Below the pieces are notes generated by a model. That model saw only the letters and a program-made list of their open reading frames with translations. It was not told where the DNA came from and searched no databases. A DNA stretch of 64,000 nt, from NCBI RefSeq assembly GCF_000720485.1, contig NZ_JOAX01000006.1, positions 189,792-253,791 of the forward strand, read 5' to 3'. The translations under genes and the position numbers were made by a program. Below are positions 16,399-24,290 of this stretch, one piece after another (within the stretch, counting starts at the first letter, position 1; the number at the start of each line of letters is the position of its first letter). This DNA comes from Streptomyces ochraceiscleroticus. GTDB taxonomy: Bacteria; Actinomycetota; Actinomycetes; Streptomycetales; Streptomycetaceae.

Positions 16399-17643
16399 TT
16401 ACCAGGCGACGGGGAGCGACATCAGGCCACGCGCCCGGATGCTCCGCCGCCACCGCATCTCGTCCCGCTCGACGTCCAGCCGGAGCCCGGGGAACCGCTG
16501 AATCACGGCGTCGAGGGCGGTCTGCGTCTCCATCCGGGCGAGCGGGGCGCCGAGGCAGTAGTGGATGCCGTGCCCGAGCGCGAGATGGCCGAAAATATCG
16601 CGGTGCGGGTCGAGCTTGTGGGGTTCGGGGAATCGTTCCGGGTCACGGTTGGCGGCCGCGAGCGAGAGCAGCACGCTCTCCCCGGCCGGAATCCGCACGC
16701 CGCCGATCTCGATGTCCTCCAGCGGGAAGCGCCGGATGGCCAGCGGCGCCGGGCCGTCGAACCGCGCCAACTCCTCGACTGCGGCGGGGAGTTGATCCGG
16801 GTCGGCACGCAACTCGGCCAGCAGCTCCGGGTGGTCGAGCAGCGCGAGGATCGAATTGCCGATGAGGTGAACGGTGTTCTCGTACCCCGCGAGGAGGATC
16901 AGGAAGGCCAGCGAGGTCAGTTCGTCCTCGCTGAGCCGGTCCCCCGCCACGCCGCCGGCTCCGTCCTCGCCGTCCGGCTCGTCGCGCACGGCGATCAGAT
17001 CGGAGAGCAGGTCGTCGCCCGGCTCGGCGCGCTTGGTGGCGATCAGCCCGGTGTAGAAGCGCAGCATGGCGCCGACCGCTTCCTTCGCCGCCTCCGGACG
17101 GGCCGGGTCCGGCGTGATCAGCGCGTCGGACCAGGCTCGGAAGTCGAGCCGGTCGCGCTCCGGGATGCCCAGCAGGTCGCAGATGACGATGATCGGCAGT
17201 GGCCCGGCGAAGTCGGCGAGGAGGTCGGCGCGGCCCTTGGCCTCGATGGCGTCCAGCAGGTCGTGCGCGACCTTCGCCACGGGGGCGCGCAGCTTGTCGA
17301 CACGGCCGGGCGTGAACGCCTTGGCCACCAGGCGGCGTACGCGCGTGTGGTCCGGCGGGTCCATGTTGAGCAGGTTGGCGTCGAGGGCAGGCGGCAGGGA
17401 GAAGCCGCGGTAGCCGGTCGAGCTGTTGCGCTTGTCGAGGGAGAGCCGGGGGTCGGCGAGCCCGCTGCGGACGTCGGCGTAGCGGGTGACGAGCCAGGCG
17501 GGCTGCCCGTCGGGGCCGGTGATCCGGTGGACCGGGCCCGCCTCGCGCAGCCGCTCGTATCCTGCGTAGGGGTCGTCGAGCAGCATCGTCGTGTCGATCG
17601 GGTCCGGACGGTCGGGCGAGCCTGTGTGAGCTGCGTTCTGCAT
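16399..17643 (-). CDS. Cytochrome P450
   Basis: A 414-residue soluble bacterial P450 (CYP107-like class by overall sequence). The I-helix oxygen-activation motif is LLAGYENTVH, with Asn in place of the usual first Thr. The K-helix ExxR is in AVEELARF, and the heme loop is LALGHGIHYCLGAPLAR with the axial cysteine; the usual Phe before GxGxHxC is Leu here. ATG 17643 (MQNAAHTG) is preferred over upstream codons because the protein then has normal family length and the next 43 codons upstream look non-coding and contain a hairpin. Ferredoxin and ferredoxin reductase are not adjacent. The substrate is unknown. It lies downstream of the XRE/ImmA/membrane triad on the same strand, separated by a long hairpin. 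Confidence 0.9.
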   Translation of the reverse strand: MQNAAHTGSPDRPDPIDTTMLLDDPYAGYERLREAGPVHRITGPDGQPAWLVTRYADVRSGLADPRLSLDKRNSSTGYRGFSLPPALDANLLNMDPPDHTRVRRLVAKAFTPGRVDKLRAPVAKVAHDLLDAIEAKGRADLLADFAGPLPIIVICDLLGIPERDRLDFRAWSDALITPDPARPEAAKEAVGAMLRFYTGLIATKRAEPGDDLLSDLIAVRDEPDGEDGAGGVAGDRLSEDELTSLAFLILLAGYENTVHLIGNSILALLDHPELLAELRADPDQLPAAVEELARFDGPAPLAIRRFPLEDIEIGGVRIPAGESVLLSLAAANRDPERFPEPHKLDPHRDIFGHLALGHGIHYCLGAPLARMETQTALDAVIQRFPGLRLDVERDEMRWRRSIRARGLMSLPVAW

Positions 17644-17696
17644 GAATCCCGACCTTATGGGGTGCCGGCCCGCCTCCCGTATCCGGGGCATGACAA

Positions 17697-17741
17697 GGCG
17701 CAGGGCGGCTACGGGGCCATTGCCCCGTGCCGCCCTGCGCC
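17697..17741 (-). terminator. Long hairpin between the membrane-protein gene and the P450 gene
   Basis: GGCGCAGGGCGGC (17697-17709) pairs with GCCGCCCTGCGCC (17729-17741). After a single bulged T, ACGGGGC pairs with GCCCCGT, leaving a 4-base loop. The 20-bp stem lies just past the membrane-protein stop and 54 bases before the P450 start, so the P450 is likely insulated from the triad. Confidence 0.8.
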
Positions 17742-17793
17742 GAAGGCGGTTCGGACCCCCGTACCGAGCCACCTGGTCTGTGGTGCGCCGCCG

Positions 17794-19008
17794 CTAGGTC
17801 TCGCGCTCCCTGACGCGGTCGCGCTGCCGGAGCTCGCCGAGCACCGTCTCGGCCAGGGACGAGCGGTACACGTCCGCGACCAGCGCCAGATGTTCGTACT
17901 CAGCGGCCGGCGCCATGTCGGTCGTGACGACGACGGATTCGGCGTACGGCTCCGGCAGCCGCCCCGCCTGCCGGTTGTCCAGGCCCCGGCGCAGCGCCAC
18001 GGCCTCGGCCACGGCGGCCAGTTGCTCCGGTCCGACGCCCACCGCGCGGGCCCGCTCGCGGGCGACGTCGACGGCGTCGGACTCGACGTACCGGCGGATG
18101 CCGCGCTGTACGTCGCGGATCTCGGCCATCTGGCGGTTGGCCCGCCACTCCAGGTCGGCGAAGGGCCAGCGGCCGGGCCCGGAACCCTCCATCGTGACCT
18201 CCGGGGCCTGCGCGGTGGCCTCGCGCCACAGGGGCGAGAGACGGCGCAGCCGGCGCCAGGCGGAGGCGCGGGGTCCGGCGGCGGGCAGCGCGAAGCCGGT
18301 GAGGACGAGGATCGCGGCGACCGAGGCGCTCAGCGGCGCCACGCCGTTGGAGAGCCAGAGCGCCGGATGCCCGGCCCAGGAGAGGACGAAGCCGACGAGC
18401 TTGCAGGCGCAGTACAGGAGGCCCAGCCAGCAACCGGCGGCCAGCACGCGCAGTCCGCGGGCGAGCCAGGACGGGCCGACCTTGGTGGCATAGCGCGGGC
18501 AGAGCGTGCCGAGCCCGGCAAGACTGGCGCCGAAGATCGCGAGGTACAGCATCAGGAAGACCATGACGCCGGGCGCGTCCGTGTACGCCGTGCTGAAGTC
18601 GCGCGGGTGCTCCACGGTGTCCGGGCGGCCGACGGCGAAGCCGGTGACGGCGACCGCCCAGGCCACGACGACGAGCGTGAGGACCGCGCGGGTACGGGAG
18701 CGGGCCCGGCGGCGGCCCGCCTCGTCCTCGCCGCCGGTCCAGCGCAGCAGCAGCACCAGCGCGCCGGCCGCGAAGACCACGACGGAGGAGTACAGGAAGA
18801 CCATGGCGAGGTTGGCGACGCCGGTGAGCCGGTCGAAGGCGCGGTACAGGCTCGGCGCCGAGAACAGGAAGACCGTGGCGACGCCGGCCGTCATCATGCT
18901 GGTCAGGCCCAGGTCGGCGTTGCGCCGGTCGCGCAGCCAGGCGCGGAACTTGTACCCGGCGAGCGTCCAGGCGACGGCCGCGAAGCAGAAGTAGACGACG
19001 TCAAACAC
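17794..19008 (-). CDS. Polytopic membrane protein of the MAB_1171c type (DUF6545-like C-terminus)
   Basis: A 404-residue protein. The N-terminal 230 residues hold about seven hydrophobic segments, including AVAWTLAGYKF, ATVFLFSAPSLY, LYSSVVVFAAGALVLLL and AAILVLTGFALPAAG. The C-terminal 160 residues are soluble, mostly helical, and contain LEWRANRQMAEIRDVQRGIR. This plan matches the actinobacterial MAB_1171c family, named as a putative transporter without demonstrated substrate. Its first codons overlap the 3' end of the metalloprotease gene by 8 bases, so it is the third gene of a coupled regulator-protease-membrane cassette. A role as sensor or substrate of that cassette is inference. Confidence 0.78.
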   Translation of the reverse strand: MFDVVYFCFAAVAWTLAGYKFRAWLRDRRNADLGLTSMMTAGVATVFLFSAPSLYRAFDRLTGVANLAMVFLYSSVVVFAAGALVLLLRWTGGEDEAGRRRARSRTRAVLTLVVVAWAVAVTGFAVGRPDTVEHPRDFSTAYTDAPGVMVFLMLYLAIFGASLAGLGTLCPRYATKVGPSWLARGLRVLAAGCWLGLLYCACKLVGFVLSWAGHPALWLSNGVAPLSASVAAILVLTGFALPAAGPRASAWRRLRRLSPLWREATAQAPEVTMEGSGPGRWPFADLEWRANRQMAEIRDVQRGIRRYVESDAVDVARERARAVGVGPEQLAAVAEAVALRRGLDNRQAGRLPEPYAESVVVTTDMAPAAEYEHLALVADVYRSSLAETVLGELRQRDRVRERET

Positions 19009-19723
19009 GCGGCGGCTCCCCGTCGTCGGGGCCGGTGTCCCGGGCGCCCGGGGCTTCCGGAGCGGTTCCGGTGGCCTCCGGACCGCCGCCCTGAGCGCCG
19101 TCCAGCTCGCGGCGGATGTGCTTGAGCGCCGGGGCCAGCGCGGCCGCGATCTCGGCGGCGTCGCCGCTCAGCGGCGGGTCGTCCTTGGCGGTCGCGGGCA
19201 CCACATGCGCCATCAGCAGCGTGCCCAGCACCTCGGTCTCGTGCTCGGTGGCGTTGTCGTAGCAGTGGTGGCGAGCGAAGCGGGCGGTCAGGCCCATCCG
19301 CCGGGCGGCCGTCGCGACGTCCATGGACGGCGTCCAGACCTTCAGCGCGTCCTCGGTGACCGTGGGGTCCTGCTCGTGCCCGAGGAGGAGATGGCTCAGC
19401 TCGTGCAGGACGATGTGGGTCTGGTGCCAGGGCGAGGTCTGCCGCTCGTAGAAGACCCACCAGCCGTCGTCGGTGCCCGCCGTCATGCCGGACACCACGC
19501 CGCCCAGGCTCATCGGCGCGAGCCGGACCGGCCGGCCCACGCGCCGCGCCACGACCTCGCACAGGCCCGGCAGATCGGTCGCGGCGGGCAGCGCCAGCTC
19601 CTGTACGAGCTGCTTGCACCGCCGGCGTATGCGCCGTACCCGCATGGCCGTACCGTCCTCGATTCCCGTCCGCCGCCAGGTGGCGAAGAGCTGCTCGTCA
19701 GTGGCCGGCATGCGGCGCCTCAC
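19001..19723 (-). CDS. ImmA/IrrE-type metallopeptidase-like protein
   Basis: A 240-residue soluble protein with a zinc-peptidase signature HELSHLLLGH near residues 106-115. A conserved glutamate downstream (EHETEVLGTLLM, near 160) could be the third ligand. The region RRIRRRCKQLVQELALP followed by DLPGLCEVVARRVGRPV resembles ImmA/IrrE-family proteins paired with XRE regulators, in which the protease cleaves its partner repressor. Its N-terminal 26 bases overlap the EspR-like gene and its 3' end overlaps the membrane-protein gene. The C-terminal 40 residues are disordered and acidic. The start could be ATG 19711 (MPATDEQ). Cleavage of the adjacent regulator is a hypothesis from family behaviour. 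Confidence 0.8.
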   Translation of the reverse strand: MRRRMPATDEQLFATWRRTGIEDGTAMRVRRIRRRCKQLVQELALPAATDLPGLCEVVARRVGRPVRLAPMSLGGVVSGMTAGTDDGWWVFYERQTSPWHQTHIVLHELSHLLLGHEQDPTVTEDALKVWTPSMDVATAARRMGLTARFARHHCYDNATEHETEVLGTLLMAHVVPATAKDDPPLSGDAAEIAAALAPALKHIRRELDGAQGGGPEATGTAPEAPGARDTGPDDGEPPRV

Positions 19724-20189
19724 CGCTGGTCGCCGGCGGATCCGGCGGCAGGTCCATCTGCTGCCGGAACTGGGAGATGATCGTCGTGAGGCTGTCCTGC
19801 ACCTCGGGCGGCAGGCCGACCGAACGCAGCGCGATGGTCCGTACCCGCTGGTCCCGCATGGCCGCGAGGAAGCGCAGCTCCTCCTCCACCCGGTCGGCCT
19901 GCGGCTGGGAGAGGTCCCCCACCAGATAGCCGACCGGCACCGCGAAGAACTTGGCGAGCGCGCGCAGCACTTCGTGACTCGGATTGCTGCGTCTGCCCTT
20001 GCGGAGCATGGAGAGGTACTGCTCGGAGAGCGTGACGTCGCCGTACTCGGCGCCCTCGCTGATCTCCTCGGCGACGTAGGCGTTCGTGTACGGCGCGCCG
20101 GGCGGGTGCATGTGCGCGAAGAGGTGGTTCAGCCGCTCGGCGAGCGGGCTGTGCTCACTCTTCGGCGCGCCGTCACCCCCTCGTGCCAT
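19698..20189 (-). CDS. EspR-like XRE-family regulator
   Basis: A 163-residue DNA-binding protein. After LAERLNHLFAHMHPPG it has an HTH with SEQYLSMLRKGRRSNPSHEV and LRALAKFFAVPVGYL, then EELRFLAAMRDQRVRTIALR and a dimerisation-like helix. The order and spacing resemble mycobacterial EspR, a nucleoid-associated regulator, rather than phage repressors. ATG 20189 is chosen over an upstream frame because homology begins there. It heads a minus-strand cassette with the metalloprotease and membrane protein, which makes it the probable transcriptional switch of the set and a possible target of the protease. The 198 bases upstream to the MHS stop must hold its promoter; no operator was recognised there. 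Confidence 0.82.
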   Translation of the reverse strand: MARGGDGAPKSEHSPLAERLNHLFAHMHPPGAPYTNAYVAEEISEGAEYGDVTLSEQYLSMLRKGRRSNPSHEVLRALAKFFAVPVGYLVGDLSQPQADRVEEELRFLAAMRDQRVRTIALRSVGLPPEVQDSLTTIISQFRQQMDLPPDPPATSGEAPHAGH

Positions 20190-20387
20190 GATCGGTGTCC
20201 CATCCCCATTCGCCCTGGTCCCAGCCACAGCGAAGCAGCGCGCACACCCAACGGACAGTTGAGTCGCGCGCTCTCCGCTTCGCACATCCTTTCACGAGCG
20301 GAACGGGACGCACCAGTCCACCTACCCACCGTGACCCTTATCCGGCGTCTCGGGCATCAACTCGTGGTTGAGTCGGACTCTCGCAGC

Positions 20388-21737
20388 TCAACCGGGCAGC
20401 GGAGCGGTGGTCCGGGCGGCGGGGGCGGCCTCGGCGGCCGTCTCGTCGTGGTTCGGGCGGCGCAGGAGCAGCAGCATGCAGCCCATGGTCAGCGCGACCT
20501 GGAAGACCGCGTAGACGATGACCGCGGTGATCGAGCCGGTCCAGTTGAGCAGCGACTGGCCGATGATCGGGGTGGTGCCGCCCAGCAGCGTGCCGCAGAG
20601 CTGGTAGCAGAGCGAGATGCCGGTGTAGCGCAGATGGGCGGGGAAGCGGCTGGCGAGCATGCCGGCCAGCGCCGCGTAGTACAGGCAGTGCGGGATCGTG
20701 GCGACCGCGACACCGAACATCGCCAGGCCGTAGTTCTCCGTGCCGATGAGGACGAACATCACCGGCATCAGGACCAGTTCGGGAATGAGCATCACGCAGA
20801 CCGCGCGCGACCAGCTCTTCATCTTCGTCGCGAGGACCGCGCCGAAGGGCTGCACGATGATCTGGGTGATGTTGGCGACCAGGATGATGGTGAGGAAGGA
20901 GCTGCGGTCGAAGTCCAGGGCGCTGGTGGCCCAGGACAGCGCGAAGGTGGACTTGAAGTACGTCGCGGACAGGCCGATGGTGCAGGCCCCGATGCCGAGG
21001 ACGATCAGCATCGGATGGCTGCGCAGCACCTCGGTCAGCGGCAGCTTCGCGACCTCCTTCTTCTCGATCAGCTTGGCCATCGCGGGCGATTCGGCGACCT
21101 TCAGCCGGACGAAGAGGCCGACCATGACCAGCAGCGCGGAGGCGAGGAACGGCACCCGCCAGCCCCAGGAGGTGAAGGCGTCGTCCGGCAACTGGCTGAT
21201 GGCCAGGAAGCTCAGCGTGCTGAGGGTGTTGCCGACCGGCGAGCCCTGCTGTGCGAAGGCCCCGTACAGCACGGACTTGCCCTTGGGCGCGGACTCGGAG
21301 GCGATGAGTACGGAGCCGCCCCACTCGCCGCCCAGGCCGATGCCCTGGATCATGCGGATCGCCACGAGCAGGATCGGCGCCGCGATGCCGATGGAGGCGT
21401 AACCGGGCAGCAGGCCGATGGCCGTGGTGGACACGCCCATCATCAACAGGGTGATGACGAGGGTCTTCTTGCGGCCGAGGCGGTCGCCGTAGTGCCCGAA
21501 GACGATGCCACCGAGCGGGCGGGCGAGGAAGCCGACCCAGAAGGTGGCGAAGGCCACCAACGTGCCGAGCGCGCCGTCGAGTTCGGGGAAGAAGACCTTG
21601 TCGAAGACGAGGGCTGAGGCGGTGCCGTAGATGTAGAAGTCGAACCACTCGATGGTGGAGCCGATGAACGCGCCGATTCCGGCGCGGTTGGCGGCTCTGG
21701 TGCGGTCGCGTGCGGTGGGCGCGGTGGGCGCACTCAT
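20388..21737 (-). CDS. MHS-family MFS proton symporter
   Basis: A 449-residue, 12-segment importer of the metabolite:H+ symporter family (ShiA/ProP-like). Typical blocks are FIGSTIEWFDFYIYGTA at the first helix, FLARPLGGIVFGHYGDRLGR in loop 2-3 and IGLGGEWGGSVLIASE. MHS proteins bring in carboxylic acids, betaine or shikimate-type compounds. ATG 21737 has GGGAG six bases upstream. A 13-bp stem hairpin lies between it and the upstream thiolase gene, so it may have a separate or attenuated transcript. A paralogue is at 56603-57922, likewise in a module with a thiolase and a LysR regulator. The substrate is unknown. Confidence 0.88.
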   Translation of the reverse strand: MSAPTAPTARDRTRAANRAGIGAFIGSTIEWFDFYIYGTASALVFDKVFFPELDGALGTLVAFATFWVGFLARPLGGIVFGHYGDRLGRKKTLVITLLMMGVSTTAIGLLPGYASIGIAAPILLVAIRMIQGIGLGGEWGGSVLIASESAPKGKSVLYGAFAQQGSPVGNTLSTLSFLAISQLPDDAFTSWGWRVPFLASALLVMVGLFVRLKVAESPAMAKLIEKKEVAKLPLTEVLRSHPMLIVLGIGACTIGLSATYFKSTFALSWATSALDFDRSSFLTIILVANITQIIVQPFGAVLATKMKSWSRAVCVMLIPELVLMPVMFVLIGTENYGLAMFGVAVATIPHCLYYAALAGMLASRFPAHLRYTGISLCYQLCGTLLGGTTPIIGQSLLNWTGSITAVIVYAVFQVALTMGCMLLLLRRPNHDETAAEAAPAARTTAPLPG

Positions 21738-21776
21738 ACGGACTCCCTGGGCGTCTTTGATCAAGGGAAGGGGAGA

Positions 21777-21811
21777 CCAGGGGCGCCGCGTCGTCCGAGC
21801 GGCGCCCCTGG
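21777..21811 (-). terminator. Hairpin between the thiolase and MHS transporter genes
   Basis: CCAGGGGCGCCGC pairs exactly with GCGGCGCCCCTGG (13 bp, 9-base loop). It follows the thiolase gene on the minus strand and precedes the MHS start by 40 bases, so it can terminate or attenuate the thiolase transcript. Confidence 0.7.
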
Positions 21812-21894
21812 GTGGTACGGGTGGTGCGCGGTTTTACTTGTACGCCGTACTTGTACGTGTATGGAGGATCCCCGTGCGCGGGGTCAGGCAGCGG

Positions 21895-23115
21895 TCAGGC
21901 GACCCGCTCGAAGACGGCCGCGAGGCCCTGGCCGCCGCCGATGCACATGGTCTCCAGGCCGTAGCGGGCCTCGCGGCGCTTCATCTCGCGGGCGAGGGTG
22001 GCCAGGATGCGGGCGCCGGTGGCGCCGACCGGGTGGCCCAGCGAGACGCCGGAGCCGTTGACGTTGAGGCGCTCGTGGTCGGCCTCGCCGAGGCCCAGCT
22101 CCTTGGCGCAGGCCAGCACCTGCGCGGCGAACGCCTCGTTCAGCTCGATCAGGTCCAGCTCGGCGAGCTTGAGGCCCGCCTTGTCCAGCGCCGAGCGGGT
22201 GGCGCCGACCGGGCCGAGGCCCATGGTCTCCGGGGCGCAGCCGGTCCGCGCGAAGGAGACCAGCCGCACCATCGGGGTGAGGCCGAGCCGCTCGGCAGTG
22301 GCGGCGCTGGTCACCAGGCAGGCAGCGGCGGCGTCGTTCTGGCCGCTGGCGTTGCCCGCGGTGACGGTGGCCTCGGGGTCCTGCTTGCCCATGATCGGCT
22401 TGAGCTTGGCGAGCTGCTCGGCAGTGGTGTCCGGGCGCGGGTGCTCGTCGGCGGCCACGACGGTGTCGCCCTTGCGGCCGCGCACCGTGATCGGCACGAT
22501 CTCGTCGTCGAAGAAGCCCGCCTCGATGGCGCGGCCCGCCCGCTGCTGCGAGCGGAGCGCCAGCGCGTCCTGCTCCTCGCGGCTGATCCCGTACGCGCGG
22601 CGCAGGTTCTCCGCGGTCTCGATCATGCCGCCGGGGATGGGGTGGTTCGCGCCGCCCGCGGTGACCCGGCCGCGGCTGAGCGAGTCGTGGAGCTGGAGGT
22701 TCGGGCCCTTGATGCCCCAGCGGCCCTCGTGGGTGTAGTACGGCGCGGCGCTCATGACGTCCACGCCGCCCGCGATCACCACGTCGCTGAACCCGGCCTT
22801 GATCTGCATCGCCGCGTCCAGCACCGCCTGCAGCCCGGAGCCGCAGCGGCGGTCGACCTGGACACCGGTGACGGTCTCGGGCAGGCCGGCGTCCAGGGCG
22901 GCCACCCGGCCGATGGCCGGTGCGTCGGAGGTGGGCCAGGCGTGCCCGAGGATGACCTCGTCGATCTTCTCCGGCGCGACGCCGGTGCGCTGCACGATCT
23001 CGGTGATCAGCCGGGCGGCCAGGGCGGCGGGACGCTGCCCCGCGAGTGCGCCGCCGAACTTGCCGATCGGGGTGCGCAGCGGTTCGCAGAGGACGATTTC
23101 GGTGGGGTCGGTCAT
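21895..23115 (-). CDS. Thiolase (acetyl-CoA C-acyltransferase)
   Basis: A 406-residue degradative-type thiolase. The acyl-accepting cysteine is in VDRRCGSGLQAV near residue 92. The C-terminal catalytic blocks NGSGVSLGHPVGATG (His) and CIGGGQG (Cys) are intact, as is NEAFAAQVL. It would cleave a 3-oxoacyl-CoA with CoA. ATG 23115 follows AGGAAAGG at 8 bases; the longer in-frame extension is rejected. Its promoter region carries GTCCAATATCCAATT, nearly repeated in the LysR/CoA-transferase promoter, so it probably belongs to the same LysR regulon. With the CoA-transferase it fits a 3-oxoadipate-like end-pathway, though the substrate is not proven. Confidence 0.9.
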   Translation of the reverse strand: MTDPTEIVLCEPLRTPIGKFGGALAGQRPAALAARLITEIVQRTGVAPEKIDEVILGHAWPTSDAPAIGRVAALDAGLPETVTGVQVDRRCGSGLQAVLDAAMQIKAGFSDVVIAGGVDVMSAAPYYTHEGRWGIKGPNLQLHDSLSRGRVTAGGANHPIPGGMIETAENLRRAYGISREEQDALALRSQQRAGRAIEAGFFDDEIVPITVRGRKGDTVVAADEHPRPDTTAEQLAKLKPIMGKQDPEATVTAGNASGQNDAAAACLVTSAATAERLGLTPMVRLVSFARTGCAPETMGLGPVGATRSALDKAGLKLAELDLIELNEAFAAQVLACAKELGLGEADHERLNVNGSGVSLGHPVGATGARILATLAREMKRREARYGLETMCIGGGQGLAAVFERVA

Positions 23116-23174
23116 GCCACGGGCCTTTCCTGGTGGACGCTTCCCGGTGACTTTTCCACCCGAGTACTGAGCCG

Positions 23175-23189
23175 GTCCAATATCCAATT
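23175..23189. promoter_or_regulatory. Candidate LysR site 1, thiolase promoter
   Basis: GTCCAATATCCAATT lies 60 bases before the thiolase start. Thirteen of its 15 bases match, in inverted orientation, the sequence at 24210-24224 in the LysR/CoA-transferase promoter. Confidence 0.5.
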
Positions 23190-23236
23190 CGGCGAGGATT
23201 CGGACGCAAGACTTATCAATCGGATGTCACCGCAGC

Positions 23237-24151
23237 TCAGAGGCGTGCCGGAGTCTTGCCTTCCGGTGTCGGCAGGGCCTCCTCGGCCACCGCGAGGACG
23301 GTACGCAGAGCAGCCGAGGGGTTGTCCGGACGCCAGGCCAGCGCGGCCTGCAGCCGGATCGGCGGGCCCGCGAGCGGCCGGTAGACCAGCCCCGTCTGCT
23401 GGATGTGCTGACAGGAGGTGACCGTGAGGGTGACGCCGACGCCCGCGCCGACCAGCGCCAGGATCGTGTACGAGTCGGGCGCCTCCTGCACCACCCGCGG
23501 GTTGAACCCGGCGGCCTCGCACGCGCGGACGGTGGCGTCCCGGACCGTGGACCCGGCGTTGGCGGGGAAGCTGACGAACGGCTCGTCGGCCAGCGCGGCG
23601 ATCGGGATGCGCCGGCGGCGGGCCAGCGGGTGGTCTGAGGGCAGCGCGCAGATCAGCTCCTCCTCGTCGATCACCCGGGTCGCGACGCCGGGCTGGGTGA
23701 CCGGGAGCCGGACGAAGCCCAGGTCGAGGGAGCCGTCGGCGACCCCGGCCAGCGCGACATTGGCGTATGTCTGGCCCTTCATCACCAGCTCCAGCGCCGG
23801 ATGCGCGGCCCGTACGGCACGGGTGAGCAGCGGCAGCGTCTCGTGTGTGGACGCGCCCGCGAAGCCGATGGTGACCCGGCCGTACTCGCCGCGCCCGGCG
23901 GCCTTGGCGGCACGGGTGGCGGTGTCCAGGTCGGCGAGGACGGTGCGCACCGGATCGAGGAAGGACTGGCCCGCGCTGGTCAGCCGCACCGAGCGGGTGT
24001 TGCGCTCGAAGAGCTGGACGCCCAACTCCTTCTCCAACTGCCGGATCTGCTGGCTCAGCGGCGGCTGCGCCATCTGCAGCCGCTTGGCGGCCCGCCCGAA
24101 GTGCAGCTCCTCGGCGACCGCGACAAAGGCGGTCAGATGCCGCAGCTCCAT
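23237..24151 (-). CDS. LysR-family transcriptional regulator
   Basis: A 304-residue LysR regulator. The N-terminal winged HTH (about 1-60) has ELRHLTAFVAVAEELHFGRA and QPPLSQQIRQLEKELG; the effector domain begins near residue 90 (YGRVTIGFAGASTHETLPLL). It resembles the BenM/CatM/ClcR group that responds to aromatic-degradation intermediates. It is divergent from the CoA-transferase operon, with 139 bases between the starts, the usual layout for a LysR regulator and its target. A shared 15-mer in this gap and in the thiolase promoter is the best operator candidate. It is paralogous to the LysR at 58112-59020, with nearly the same first 30 residues in pattern. Confidence 0.92.
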   Translation of the reverse strand: MELRHLTAFVAVAEELHFGRAAKRLQMAQPPLSQQIRQLEKELGVQLFERNTRSVRLTSAGQSFLDPVRTVLADLDTATRAAKAAGRGEYGRVTIGFAGASTHETLPLLTRAVRAAHPALELVMKGQTYANVALAGVADGSLDLGFVRLPVTQPGVATRVIDEEELICALPSDHPLARRRRIPIAALADEPFVSFPANAGSTVRDATVRACEAAGFNPRVVQEAPDSYTILALVGAGVGVTLTVTSCQHIQQTGLVYRPLAGPPIRLQAALAWRPDNPSAALRTVLAVAEEALPTPEGKTPARL

Positions 24152-24209
24152 AACCGTCTCCGTCCACCCACGCGCACGACTATTTCTTTCCCGATATCAG
24201 TCTGACCTT

Positions 24210-24224
24210 AATTCGGTATTGGAC
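24210..24224. promoter_or_regulatory. Candidate LysR site 2, LysR / CoA-transferase divergent promoter
   Basis: AATTCGGTATTGGAC reads GTCCAATACCGAATT on the other strand, 13 of 15 bases identical to the thiolase-promoter sequence at 23175-23189. It lies 58 bases upstream of the LysR start and 66 bases upstream of the CoA-transferase start. Confidence 0.5.
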
Positions 24225-24290
24225 GGAGATCAATGGCCGGTGAAACGGTATCCGGGACCGGATCCGCTACCCCGCACGCCGAGGAGCACC

